A stretch of DNA of 64,000 nucleotides, taken from NCBI GenBank assembly GCA_003586115.2, contig QVOM02000115.1, positions 6,517,524 to 6,581,523 on the forward strand, read 5' to 3'. Below are positions 1 through 10,449 of the stretch, piece after piece. The first letter of the stretch is position 1. Each line of letters opens with the position of its first letter. Source of the stretch: Salvator merianae (Eukaryota > Chordata > Lepidosauria > Squamata > Teiidae). The position numbers and the translations under genes are program-made. The notes beneath the pieces were generated by a model. It was not told the DNA's origin. It ran no database searches and saw nothing but the letters and a program-made list of their open reading frames with translations.

Positions 1-146
1 AAGTCTGTTGGCCACTATGTTGCTGGATCCCTGAATATGAACAGCAGAAAGAGAAGAGCAATGTAATTGTGCCCAATCAAAAAGCACATGAGATAAGTCC
101 ATTAGTGAGCAGCACTTAGTGTCTCCTTGCCTATTAATGTGGGCTT

Positions 147-344
147 TCACAGTGGTATTACCACTACTAGGACATGCCTGACCTGCAAGAGAGACTGGAA
201 AGCTTGCAGGCAGAGCAATATGGCTTTGAGCTCCAGCCAATTAATCTGGTGCTTTTTATCGATGGGGCCCCATGAGCCTTGTGCTGTTCTGCCTGAACAG
301 TGCCCCCCCCGCCAGCTGAGCAAACTTGCATCACAAGTCACCAA
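147..344 (-). pseudogene. DIRS RNase H fragment
   Basis: A 65-residue frame begins VTCDASLLSWRGGH, matching the first catalytic Asp block of DIRS RNase H (consensus style TDAS..GWG), and continues to INWLELKAILLCLQAFQ, the helix that carries the catalytic Glu. RNase H removes the RNA strand during reverse transcription. A C-tract at 304-311 and a G-tract at 351-361 lie just upstream in the same element and are likely sites of the frameshifts. Only the N-terminal half is open; the rest runs towards the window edge with stops. Confidence 0.85.
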
Positions 345-427
345 AACCTGGGGGGGGGGGGTCAGCTATGGGGACTCCAGACTCGAGGTGAATTTCATTG
401 CATCACCATCTGAGAGAGCGCCTCACA

Positions 428-1401
428 TTAACTGGAAGTGACACCAGCATGCTGGAGGAGTGGGCTATGAGTTAAAGAAGGGAAGGAGAAACCATTGCAG
501 GGCCTAGAGTGGATTCTGGCCCAGAAGCAAAGATCTATTACTGAGATCATTTTGCCCAGCAATGAAGCAAGGAGAAGGATATCCACCCAGGTTAAAGAGC
601 GGACCTTAGATGCTGTGGAGACCGGGGAATCCACCCTGTTGGGACTCGGGCTGATTTTGTTTGAGGTGGTATCAATAAGCGCCCCCAAGTGCAACAAGGT
701 GGTGGAAGGAGTATGGGCACTCTTGTCATAATTGATGACAAAACCATGGGAAGAGAGGATCTGTACAGCGATGGCAAGGGCCTCAGTGGCTTGGGCAGGG
801 GAGGGGCTCCAGATAAGAATATCATCTAAATATGTGAAAACTCCCAGGAGCCTGAAATGCTCTATGAGTGGGGCCAGGACTTTGGTAAAGACCCTAGGGG
901 CCAAGGATAACCCAAAGGGAAGGGCTCGGTACTGGAATTGCTGACTGCCCACTTGGAAGCGTAGAAACACCTAGAATTTGGGTGGATAGCTATATGATGA
1001 TAGGCATCCAGTAAATCAAGGCTAAGGAGCACCTCCCCCTAGTGGATGCTTGCTCGGCTGGATGAGAGGCACTCCATTTTGAAAGCTTTCTTTCCCAGAA
1101 ATTTATTAACAAACTTCAAATCCAATACAGATCTCCAGGAGCCTCCTTTCCTAGGAACGAGGAAGAGGATGGAGTATACTCCACGTCCCTTGTCTTGAAA
1201 AGGGACGGGTTCAATTGCATCAATTGCCAGGAGATGCTGAATTTCTGCAAGAAAGGCTGCTCTTTTAGTGGAATTAGAGGACAAGGAAGATTTAACCAAA
1301 CGGCTTCTGGGAATGGATCGAAACTCTAAACCGTAGCCCTGAGAAACAACACTTAACACACAGGGGTCTACAACATCCTGTTCCCAAACTGAGTTGACCA
1401 C
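428..1401 (-). pseudogene. DIRS reverse transcriptase, frameshifted
   Basis: The polymerase domain copies the element RNA into DNA. The N-terminal part (1401-1039) has the fingers motif IEPVPFQDKGRGVYSILFLV and the GSWRSVLDLKFVN block. The palm Asp motif (LLDAYHHIAIHP) can be read between about 1012 and 977 in the interval that joins the two open frames. The second frame (970-428) has FGLSLAPRVF at residues 19-28 and the catalytic YLDD at residues 47-50, near base 830-821. The catalytic residues survive but the frame is broken between 1039 and 970, and again after about 590, so no full-length enzyme can be made. It is followed by the RNase H fragment at 344-147. Confidence 0.9.
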
Positions 1402-1427
1402 CTACGGAAGGTGGATGGACAGAGGTG

Positions 1428-2250
1428 CTAGGCAGAGATTCCTGACTGCTTAGTGTTACAAAAGGAACCCTGGTAGGAGCCCCGAGGAGGTTGATTTCTG
1501 GGGCTCTGGTACTGAGGCTGGAAGCGGGGCTGGTAAGGGCGGCTCCAAGAGCTATGTCCCTTGTTTCTAAAGCGATAAGATCGTTGAGAACCCTGCTGCC
1601 CCCTTGTGAAGGAACATCGTGGCTGAGAGGACTGGCTGCCCTTGCCTTTAGAGGCTCCTGTAGCAGCTGGAGTGAATGGCAGCATCTTTTTCTTGGTCTT
1701 TGTTTCAATCAGGATATCCTTCAGGATGTCCTCACCGAATAGTTACGTGCCCCTAAATGGGAGGCAGATCTCTTGTAACTTGGAAGCAGAGAACTTGGAG
1801 CCAGAGAACTCTTCGGGCTGCCATGGAAGGGGCCATAGACCTGGCCACCAGCTGAAGAGTGTCCAGTGAGGAATCAGCACAGAAAGCCAAGGCCTTGCGG
1901 ATGTCCTTCATCAGATGCCCTGAGTGCCTGGAGATACTGGGGTCAGCCAGGACCTCATCTGCCCACTTCAGAGCACCACGAGCAAAGAAGAAGACATTAG
2001 CGGAAGCATGGGCTGCCAGGGAACCTGTCTCAAAATCCCTCTTTAACAGAGATTCAAGCTTTTTATCCAGCGTGTCTCGGAGATTTGCCTCTCCCTGGAG
2101 GGGAATCACATGGCTAGATACGAGTGAAGTAATAGGCTGGTCAACTGTTGGCATTGACCACATGCTCGGGGTAGTGTCCTGGGAGCCCCATTCTGCCTTG
2201 ATGAAAAACAACTCTCCAATAGGCATGCAGTTCCTTCTCCAGCACCCCAC
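1428..2250 (-). pseudogene. DIRS Gag-like fragment, frameshifted
   Basis: Two frames together give the Gag-like part of the DIRS element. The first, 2250-1753, is 165 residues with an acidic and alanine-rich helical stretch (for example ADEVLADPSISRHSGHLMKD), as in the capsid-like part of DIRS ORF1. The second, 1685-1428, is 85 residues rich in Gln, Arg, Ser and Tyr (RGQQGSQRSYRFRNKG), a basic low-complexity tail that would bind nucleic acid. The shift between them lies near 1700-1750. The N-terminus is probably missing, since ORF1 of related elements is usually longer. The assignment rests mainly on position upstream of the RT; the sequence of Gag itself is poorly conserved. Confidence 0.68.
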
Positions 2251-2310
2251 TGGTTCTAGTTAACCAGCTGGTCTGGCAGGAGACTACAGTCCTGCTCTCC
2301 TACCAAGAGT

Positions 2311-2393
<83 letters not shown>

Positions 2394-2395
2394 AA
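2311..2395. repeat. (AAAG)n microsatellite
   Basis: An uninterrupted run of about 21 AAAG units. It lies at the upstream limit of the DIRS element, which suggests it either marks the break of that copy or expanded there later. The lack of interruptions points to a polymorphic locus. Confidence 0.97.
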
Positions 2396-3784
2396 TGCCA
2401 TCATACAAGCTGGAAGCTGTAGGTGTCAATTAATAGGATCAACAGAATAGGCACAGACTGCAAATGTCATTCTTTGCTCTTCTCGTATGTTCCTTGAAAA
2501 CAAACAAACTCTGATTTATTTTGAAAGAAAATTTCCCTCTTAGTGCCAATATACAGCAATCTCTTTAGAGCAGTTAGCTGGACAGTGTAATACTACCTCG
2601 CTTAAAAAAAAGAAAATAAGAAAAGTACACCTGCATGCACACAGCAGCATTAAATCCTCAATCAATTTAATGTAGCAACCCTTCCTGTGAATTAATTCCA
2701 AGCTGAAATGGAAGGTAAGTAGACACTAACCTATGGAAAATATTGTCTTAGCTACTCATCCTGTCAAATTTGTAAAAGCCAACCTGTACATTGCTTTAAA
2801 TATTATCCTTCCTGGCAGCTCTTTATTAAACCTCAAGTTATCACCACTCAGTGCCAGATAGTTTGGTGTGTGCATCGATCTTAACAACAATGATTCCCAG
2901 GGGGAACTTGGAAACACCCTCCAAGCACTTATTAAGAAAATTAAAGCAGGTGCAGCAACAGATTCTACAGCTGTTAACTCTTTCAGCTCCCATTTGGGCC
3001 TTCCCATTTGGATAGAATGGGATATTGATATTTCTTCAGTTCATGGTAGTCCATTTAATTATTTTAATTTTATTTTCCACATCTTGCTCAAACTACATGC
3101 AAGGAGTCTTGCAAGAACGTACGGAATTAATAGGGTACTGAATCTGGCTGTGGGAGGCACCTAGCAACACAGACTGCAGAATGCTCTTAAGAGCTCCTTC
3201 AAAGCCTACAAACCCTGTGACCTTTTGTCTTAATAAAGTGTTGTGTTCAGCTATGGGGTTTGGCAATTATTTCTAATAATATCATAGCACGAGCAAGTGT
3301 CAGATGACGGGGGAAACTAATGCACATTTAGATGCTTTGTGTCTGCCAAGTAATTAAAAGACAATTTAGAGGAATGAAATAATGAATAGTTTAGTTGAAG
3401 ATGAGGCTAGCTAGGCTATAATAAACGAGAAGGGGTGGCAAGAGAAGAGAAGCATCTCTTGCCAGTGGCAGAAAAAAATTGCCGAACAAATAACACAAAA
3501 CAGCTTCTCGCATTTATTCAACAATATTATTGGAAAAGAAGCAATAAACAACACTCCCTGTCTTTGGAGGAAGGGCCCAGCTTGTGCCAATTCTCGTCTG
3601 CTTTACACGATTATTTCTGGGTGGTTGCAATTCTAGTTCAAATGGAAATGGTGAGAAGGATTGTGTCAGCATTGACATTACTAGAATGTTACCTGAACAG
3701 AAACTACAAACTTCACTTCTGCAAGAGTCTATATATGTGTAAAGTGTACTTAGGAAAGCTTTGAAGAAACTGAAGATTCCAGAT
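2396..3784. other. Non-genic, AT-rich; possible conserved non-coding DNA at about 2620-3400
   Basis: No exon, RNA gene or familiar repeat was found. The part from about 2620 to 3400 is AT-rich, free of recognisable repeats and contains homeodomain-like AATTAA and TAATTA words, a texture often seen in conserved enhancers. This is an impression from composition only. Two open frames (2756-3007 minus and 3435-3764 plus) have no recognisable protein features. Confidence 0.3.
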
Positions 3785-3965
3785 TTTAAGCTTTGTCTTC
3801 CATCTGCATGACCAGAGTTGTTGGTCCATCTAGTACTGTATTATCTGCTTGAAATGTGGCACTTGAATTGCCTGTAGCTGTCTGTGTTTTCAGGCGGTGG
3901 TCCTTTCCTCAGTCATCCATGTCTCCCCCAATTCCCCGAGGCATGCCAGATATTGAATCCTGGGA
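3785..3965 (-). repeat. tRNA-derived SINE fragment (minus)
   Basis: The minus strand reads from a B-box-like GGATTCAATATC (near 3945-3957) into a body ending in a 'tactagatggaccaac' phrase (3821-3838). This order matches the widespread amniote tRNA-derived SINE in which a 'reward-like' tail (GATGGACCAA) follows the head. The 5' head with its A box is missing: the sequence stops at about 3965, where a TIR element begins. It is therefore probably a copy whose 5' part was lost or interrupted. Confidence 0.55.
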
Positions 3966-4334
3966 CCTTTCTGCACTTATTTTGCCTTGTTCTAGGTCAG
4001 CGGGCCTGGACCAGTAAAGTCTGCAGGTCTGGAACATAGCAAGGTTTGGTCTGGACCAACACTATCTATATGACAGAACTGGTTCAGGCCAAAATGGGTC
4101 TCCTGGTAGTCAGACATATGGAGGCATGCTTTCTTCATATCTTCATGTTCCAGACTAGGTCCAGCTGGTCCTAGACCTCAGTATCAACCTGGATTCTGCT
4201 CTGTCTAATGTAGGTGGAGTATGCCAGCACTGGGTGGAGAGCCTCAAAGATCTGATTAATGTGCAGATCAGTTAGGCCCTGATGCTGACTACAAGGGCTC
4301 CTAATATGGATCTAAGGTAAGGACAGAAATGCCC
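3964..4334. mobile_element. TIR element, Harbinger-like termini (approximate)
   Basis: The left end GACCTTTCTGCACTTA and the right end, read in reverse (GGGCATTTCTGTCCTTAC), resemble the termini of the other TIR elements in this window. The internal text (phrases such as ggcctggaccag and ggtctggaacat) is shared with the segments at 43164-43378 and 34795-34885, so it is a repeat family. No matching target duplication is visible and the right end is approximate. No coding capacity. Confidence 0.5.
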
Positions 4335-5139
4335 TTGAATTTTCAATGCACAGTCATAAAGTACCTTTTTTCCTCTTCAAGGAACAGTACACAGTGGTAA
4401 TATCAGGTGTCACACAGCTGTTGAAGGCCACAGGGTCTTCATCAAGCTGAAACTATTATTTTTCTTACAACCCATTGCCTGGCATATCTTTTATTTACCT
4501 TTAAGAATTCATAGTGATATTAAGAGTCATGGTTTATTGATTACATTAGAGGGCCGAGGAGAACTCTGTGGAGTGACTGATGGGTGCCATGATATTTTGA
4601 GGGAGGCTTTGCATGTGGAAACAGATAATTCTGTCCCATGCTGTATGAACATGTGACTGGCTGCACAAACTTGCTTATAATTCGAGGGATTAATTAATTT
4701 TGCAGTTTTGTGAAACATTTCCAGCCCTGGTAACATCTTACTACAAAGATTAATGGCTGCTTGGAATCTTCTGCACAAATGAAACAAACTAACTTTCTGA
4801 CTACAGGTTGTAGCTTTAGTTATAGAGAATCAGCCAATAATATAGTTGTTCCCCAGGTCATCAATGAAAGGAGGTCCAGATCATTGATACTGCACTGTAC
4901 TCTGCACAACAATAATGCCTCATAATACAAGCAACTGATGTAAAAAACTTCACTTATAGGAGATCTACAAATTCCTACCTGATTTTCATATACTTCACTT
5001 ATAAGAAGAAATGGAACTTGCTATGTACATTTGTGCTTTTGAGCAGTTTTCACAGAATGCAGTAAATTCATGTGATGAGGGATCACTTTATGATGTTTCC
5101 AGGTATTTTGTACAAAAGCTGAAGAAATTTCCCATAGAG
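4335..5139. other. No gene or clear repeat seen
   Basis: Unassigned DNA. The only open frame (4527-4787 minus, 86 residues) shows no domain, signal or splice context and is taken as chance. Confidence 0.4.
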
Positions 5140-5215
5140 AGATTCAGGTCTTTGGTCCATTTAGTGTGGTATTGTTTACCCTGAGTCACAATGGCTCTTT
5201 AGGATTCCAGTACAA
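5140..5215 (-). repeat. SINE tail fragment (minus)
   Basis: The phrase at 5145-5190 (caggtctttggtccatttag and following text) matches the SINE tail seen at 3815-3870, in the same orientation. The head is absent. A short, old fragment. Confidence 0.45.
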
Positions 5216-5504
5216 ACTTCGTCCATACTCCAGCATGGGTATGCCAGTAAAATAACTTAATTTGTTTTACATGCAAAGCTATAGCTCTTCCCCAAGTGCT
5301 CAGAGCGGGATGGTCCTCATTTGAGTTTTGGCTGATCCTGAATCAGACACCTGCTAAATTCATGCTTTATTGATGGAGCACTCCACTGAAGCAAAGAGTG
5401 CTAATGTGTTTCTTCTTGGGAGACAGAAATTTATTTTATCTTATTTCCATTTATATTCCTCCCTATAGCGCATGGTCTCAATATGGCAGATGACCTGAAA
5501 CTAG

Positions 5505-6883
5505 GGGTCTTTCTGCACTTACCGGTAAAATGGTATATTGTGAGGACTAGAGCCCTTCTGGGTCTCTCTCTCTTCTGTACTGGGGTGTGGAACAGAGAGG
5601 CCATGCTCCCTGCTAGCACGCTCAGTCTGCATTGGATGGAGTGTATACCAATTTAAGCAGCCATTTTGGGCTGTCTAGACTGGGAAAGTGATAGACTTTT
5701 TTTAAAAAAAGTCTACCGCTGTCCTCCTCACAAGTAAACCTGCCCCATGTGGATGGATGCATGTCTCCATGAGTCAGCATGTCTCCATGAGTCAGCATGT
5801 CTCAGGGAGACCCAGTTCAGTGCTGCACAAAATTGCACCCTAGGAGTTTTCATTCCTGGTCTTCAGACCCCAAGTAGCAGGCTTCAAACTTTATGCAATG
5901 GCTCTTCTAGAACAGCTGTCTAAAGTGTGGACAGTCTTTTTCTGGGACAGCTGGCTGCTACAGCTGGGAACCATTCCAATAGGAAAAGACCACTTGGAGC
6001 AATCCTAGACCCTCTGGGCCTCTTTGTACTTTTCACTAGTGAGCAACTGCATGAGCACTAGTGAAGTGCATCTGCACCTTGCGGAGGCTGAAGTGATTGG
6101 GAGCAGACTACAGCCACTCCCCACTTCTAGCTGGACTGTTCCCAGTATGCAGTGTTTGTACCTACTTCTAGGAGCAAACACTGCACTATGTGGCATGGTG
6201 TAGCTGCACAGTTGGGCACCACATCCCTGGTCACTGTGGCAGCAACAGGACATTTCTCTAGTTGCTGTCATTTTGGGAGGCCAGCTTTTGCACTGTGAAT
6301 GCTGGACACACATTTCTGGGATGTACCCTTCCTCACAGTACAAATGGCCACCACACTGCGGGGGCTGTTCTACCATGGAATATTTGATTGTGAGCATTCC
6401 ACAGTGGAAAGGTATGAAAGCACTCACCAAGTGCTAAACCCTTGGAGTGTTTAATTAGTTGGCTCCAGCCTGTCCCAGTCCAAACCCAACAGATGCTACT
6501 CACATTGCAAGGGTAGGATGCAATTGTCCCATACCAACACTGGCAGGAATGGGGAGGGGGACCTTCCCTGTTCCACTCCATGAGAAGTGTATTTCCACCA
6601 CAAGCACCACCCAGTCTTGTCTGCAATCCACTCATGTCCCCATTGCTTGAATGTCCCATTTGGTGTGCAAGAGCAGGGCTTTGAAAGTAGCACACCTGCC
6701 TCCCTGTTGGGTTGGAAAACAATTTTCAAAGTTTGTTAGTACACTTGCAGTCATTTTCAAAGAGGTCCACTGTTAGACCAGGACAGGGAGCCCTTCGGGC
6801 ATTTCTGGATGGGTGTTAGTCCCATGTGGAAGTGTACTAGGGAACAGTTTGTTTCAACATACCAGGCAAGTGCAGAAAGACCC
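5505..6883. mobile_element. Non-autonomous Harbinger-like transposon, 1379 bp, TSD TAG
   Basis: The 19-bp TIRs are GGGTCTTTCTGCACTTACC at 5505-5523 and its inverted partner at 6865-6883 (18 of 19 positions match). Both are flanked by a 3-bp duplication TAG (5502-5504 and 6884-6886). A 3-bp duplication with GG-starting TIRs is what PIF/Harbinger elements produce, although their usual target is TWA. No transposase motif is seen: the frames at 6005-6430 and 6333-6722 (minus) are overlapping and Cys/Trp-rich with no DDE pattern. Mobility would have depended on a transposase made elsewhere. It contains a smaller related element at 6016-6441. Confidence 0.82.
6016..6441 (+). mobile_element. Nested 426-bp TIR element inside 5505-6883
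   Basis: It starts GGGCCTCTTTGTACTTTTCA and ends with an inverted GGGTTTAGCACTTGGTG. The interior matches the element at 10450-10858 (shared words: CTAGTGAGCA near the left end, then GAGTGATTGGGA/GAAGTGATTGGGA, later GCTGCACAG, and a Trp-like ggcatggtgtagct stretch). No clear target duplication is visible. Because the same text stands alone at 10450, it is a separate insertion and not part of the outer element. Non-coding. Confidence 0.62.
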
Positions 6884-6886
6884 TAG

Positions 6887-7889
6887 AACTTCCTCCCAAG
6901 ATTCTGCTCCTGGGTCCCCAGTAGCTAACAGTGCCCCCACCATATGTCAAATCAGCCGGCACAGAAACCAAGACTGCCAATTATTTTTCCTTCTGATGCA
7001 TTAGATCTCACAGAAATCCCAAGCAGTAAAAGCACAGTACCACAAATCTAAATACTGTAACATTTTGCCATCCTTTTATGACACCCCATATCACACCACC
7101 TAACAGGAAGACCAACCCTACCTGCTAAGGCTCCTCTTTGGAATCCCTGCTTTTTTAAGAAGGTGCAAATAAGTAATAAAACACATTTGGTGTACTAAAT
7201 TCATGTGTTTTGCTCTTTCATGACCATCTATGAAGAGACGGTAGTTTTCCTGATGATAAAAGGGGATAAATTTGTTGAGTGTAAGTTATTAAAAACAGAA
7301 CAAAATCAAACCTCACCCAAGTGCTAGTGTTTAATGATCTGGAAAATACACTTCAGCTCTTGTCATGAGTTATGAAAATGTCAAACAGCATGGCTCTGTA
7401 CAAACATGATTATTAGGACAAGCAGGTGACAAGGTTGGCTGAATGCATGAGGTGAGCACAATTTATTTTTGTATACTACAATGTCCTAAGGATTTAAGTG
7501 AAAACCCTCAATTAAATGGGTAGAGTTCAGGGGAATGATTTCTTTCAAAACAGAGACCTGCTATCTTGATATTTCTTTGGCAATTTCCTCTGAAAAAGAG
7601 TGGGGGTCACAGCAATAGTGGTGGTAGGGGAGTGGGGTAGACTCGGCAACTTGTGTACTGAATTCACGTACATTAAAAATGTTGTTCAAAAGTGGTTTAG
7701 GGGTGGTAGATGGACAGTTTTACTAATATACATTGAAAATCAGAAATTGCCAAACAAGGGATGGAGGTAGTGACATTATTTCCTGCCTGCATCCCTCCCC
7801 ATCTTACTGGTCAATCTCTCTCTTCTTTTGAAGAATTTTTTTTCCTATTTTGGGAGCCATGGCAGTAGCATTCTTCATTCTACTCCTCT
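6887..7889. other. No gene or clear repeat seen
   Basis: Unassigned, AT-rich DNA with no open frame of note and no TIR or SINE signature. It may include unique sequence. Confidence 0.4.
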
Positions 7890-8092
7890 GAGATTGACTC
7901 CAGATTGAAGAGACAGGCAGGATGCCTCTAAAGGCCATTTGCGTGGAGTTGAGTGCAGGTGAAGGTTTTGCCTTTGTCTTCTGTTTGAGAATGTCCAGAA
8001 ACAATTAGTGGGCCGCTGTGTGAAACAGGACCCTGAACTGGATGGGACCTGGCCTGATCCAGTAGGGCTACTTTTCTGTTCTGTTTTGCAGG
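7890..8092 (+). repeat. CR1-type LINE 3' end
   Basis: The text from gacaggcaggatgcctctaa to 'gcctgatccagtagggct' is the same 3' UTR phrase found at 17845, 41850 and 45740 in this window. In reptiles this phrase ends many CR1-group LINE copies. The copy is 5' truncated, as CR1 copies usually are, and has no coding part. Confidence 0.8.
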
Positions 8093-8406
8093 CAGTTCAT
8101 TTGGGGCTAGAAACCAGATTCAGAAGCGGTGTGTATTGCTGCTTCATGCCACAAAGTAATGAGAAGCCTATGGCTATGAATTCCCTGCCCATACAATGAC
8201 CTCAGGATGCTCTTTACAAGTGGACAATACTTTTCAGGCACCTCTTCTACTGGAGGTGGTACAAAGCACTTCTTTTGATGCTTGAAAAAAGCACTGGTTT
8301 CCTGGCTTTGGAGGGTGTTTTTGGCTAAGTTTGCACTTACCTGACTGGAATTGGATACATCTACAATCCCATGCTGGTTAACATGAAGGGCGGTTTGGGC
8401 CATTTG

Positions 8407-8957
8407 GGGCCTGTTCACACTTACGACAGTATAACGTTCTAACTAGCACAGTTCAGGCTAGTTGGGTTCGGGTACAGAGAGGGGTCTTCGCACCTGTCAG
8501 AGATGGAACACTTCACAAGCCAACCAGTGCTGGATGCTGTGTGAATAGGAGTGCAATAGTTTGGTAGCTGTGTTTGAACCCAGAGGGTCTGTGTTTGAAC
8601 TCAGAGGGTCTATGTTCAAACCCAGAGGGTCTGTGTTTGAACCTGTGTCCAAAAAATCTACCAGTGTCCGGACCCTAAGGTCTGAACTGGCGTGCGAACC
8701 AGCAGACTGCACCTGTGTGGCCCCGCCCCGCCACCATTTTGAACCCAGAAATGGTGTGAACGCACCTTCCCTGATCGTCATCTGATTGCACAGGTCGGGT
8801 TGGAGACTACAATTTAGTTGACCATAACTGGTTGGATTCAGGTAAGCATCAGGTGGGCTTCGGTAGATTTTGGGTTAGCTGGGGCTGTTCACAAATGCGG
8901 ATCCTGCATTCTAGCTAGCGTCCTGAAATGTACGAGTCGCTAAGTGCGAACAGGGTC
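8407..8957. mobile_element. Inner Harbinger-like element, 551 bp, TSD TTG
   Basis: TIRs GGGCCTGTTCACACTTACG (left) and GACCCTGTTCGCACTTAGCG (right, reversed) match at 14 of the first 17 positions. Both sides carry TTG (8404-8406 and 8958-8960). It sits inside the element at 8323-9344, so it inserted later. It contains a 21-bp tandem repeat and no transposase. Confidence 0.75.
8577..8642 (+). repeat. 21-bp tandem repeat, about 3 units
   Basis: Three copies of a unit close to aacccagagggtctgtgtttg lie head to tail at 8577, 8598 and 8619, with a partial fourth. The unit length is a multiple of three, which keeps frames open on both strands (8497-8781 minus and 8561-8785 plus) and makes them look protein-like; they are not. 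Confidence 0.9.
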
Positions 8958-9440
8958 TTGTATGCTGAATGCTGGAATGTTCCCATTACTGTCCAGCAGT
9001 ATGTCTAGCAATGTGAATGGGTAGCCTTCTGGGTTGTTCCTGGTCTTGTATTTCTGGCACCAATTGGACAATGGATGTCGCGTCTGGTATGCGAGTGTTG
9101 AGTGAGCCTTGGAAGATCTGAACTCTAGGTGGGTCAGATGTGGACCCTAAGGGTTGTGGTTGGAGGCAGGTCTGGACCAGGGGCTCCCAGTGTTGCATAC
9201 ACACTTCTCCTGAACTGTTCCTGATGCTGCTCAAGGTTTGGGAACAGCTCAGGATGCTGAGGGATGCTACAGTGGATCATGGTGCAAACAATGCATTCCA
9301 GCAATCCATTTGGACCTCTTCCTCATGTAAGTGCGAAAAGGCCCTTAGTCTCTTCCTCTGGTATGTGATAAAATAGTTTGAAGAAGGGTAAAAATGCCCC
9401 ATCTCCATTATGTAAATAGAATCTAACATCCCCACTCTAA

Positions 9441-9620
9441 GGCCCTTTCTGCACTTGGACTTATTCCAGACTATATCTCAGAATAGGGACCTGCCATCTG
9501 CATGCTAGTGTAGACTATGGTAGGCCCTGGGCAAGACCTTTCATAGTTTGCACTAGCATGTGGATAGCAGGTCCCTGTTCTGGGATATAATCCACAATAA
9601 GGCCAAGTGAAGAAAGGGCC
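9441..9620. mobile_element. 180-bp palindromic MITE, Harbinger-like TIR
   Basis: TIR GGCCCTTTCTGCACTTG on the left pairs with GGCCCTTTCTTCACTTGG on the right. The two halves continue as an inverted repeat almost to the centre (tagggacctgccatctgcatgcta against tagcatgtggatagcaggtccctg), so the single strand would form one long hairpin. Related copies are at 16677-16815, 55456-55625 and half of one at 21568-21655. No clear target duplication here. Confidence 0.8.
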
Positions 9621-10449
9621 CAGTTCAAAGGGTAAATGGCTAAAAGCAACAGGGAGGGGGCAAGGTCCACTTTATGCAATACCTTCCTTGCATCCTTGCC
9701 AGCCAGCTCTCAGGGTGAAGGCAATTTTGCTATGTGCGTAGACAGTCCTCTTGTTTTCTGCGGACAGCTTCAAATGTAATCACAAAGTTGGCTGGGTTCA
9801 TGAAAAAGAGAATGAAAGAGAGCATTAATCTGCCTGAGAGGTCGAAGAAGCTTCTCATTGACACTTAATTTGCATATATTAATTTATAGCATACGAGCAA
9901 AGCTATAAGTAATTGCTATACATTAATAGAATTAGATTTAGTGTAGTGGGGAAGATTGTGTATCTGTTGTTCATGTGCTAATTTATGAGAGCTGCAATTT
10001 CCTGATCAGCCTTTCTCAGATCGTACGGGAATATAAAGCTGTAATTGACAAACACCTTAGTTTTTGATGTCGATAGCAGTTTAGAATCAAGGCAGCTTCC
10101 CTAACTCCAGCTTTGATGTCTTCAGGAAAGCAGAATCATAATACTGGGTGGAGATGAACATGAATTGGATTTTAAGGGTTTTTTTTGGGGGGTGTGTGTG
10201 CCCCAGATGTTCTGGCCATGGGGAAGAGTTTTGAATCTCCTGTATCATACTGGGGGGTGATGTCCTAGAAACTCAACCTGAAGTGGATGGTAGATCAGAA
10301 CAACTTGTATATACTATCAAAGACAAAAAGGATGCTTAGGGGAATGTTTACACTCTTATAAATTCACATGAATTAATAAGGATTTGCTGAAAAATTTAAA
10401 TTATTTCCATATTACCATACTAACCAATTATTCAAGCAGTTGGGTCAAA
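9621..10449. other. Non-genic; possible conserved non-coding DNA at about 9830-10130
   Basis: The stretch 9830-10130 is AT-rich, repeat-free and dense in homeodomain-like words (CTTAATTTGCATATATTAATTT, then TAATTG). TTTGCATA is also close to an octamer (POU) site. It looks unlike the repeat-derived DNA around it, which suggests constraint, but no alignment is available. No exon signals were found. Confidence 0.35.

Larger units (their letters stand above)
1..2290 (-). mobile_element. Degraded DIRS-like retrotransposon, truncated at window edge
   Basis: Read on the minus strand, fragments occur in the order Gag-like (2250-1428), reverse transcriptase (1401-428), RNase H (344-147), which is the order of DIRS elements (retrotransposons that integrate with a tyrosine recombinase instead of a DDE integrase). 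The RT has the DIRS style: FGLSLAPRVFTKVL followed by YLDD. The RNase H has the INWLELKAI motif typical of these elements. The parts lie in different frames and carry stops, so the copy is dead. The recombinase and the 3' terminal repeat would lie left of base 1 and cannot be seen. The 5' side stops near an (AAAG)n tract at 2311, and no terminal repeat is visible there. A Gypsy or Ngaro element is less likely from the RT style. Confidence 0.88.
8323..9344. mobile_element. Outer TIR element interrupted by 8407-8957
   Basis: Left end GGCTAAGTTTGCACTTAC (8323-8340) pairs with the right end read in reverse, GGGCCTTTTCGCACTTAC (9327-9344). The flanks are TTT and TTA, an imperfect 3-bp duplication. 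After removal of the inner element the outer copy would be about 471 bp, similar to other copies here. Frames within it are not coding. Confidence 0.6.

Noticed and set aside
8561..8650. CRISPR-like direct repeats
   Set aside because: Units are contiguous with no spacers, and the context is a vertebrate transposon.
8497..8785. Repetitive protein-like frames on both strands (for example LGSNTDPLG and EPRGSVFE repeats)
   Set aside because: They translate a 21-bp tandem repeat in a TIR element; unit length is a multiple of three.
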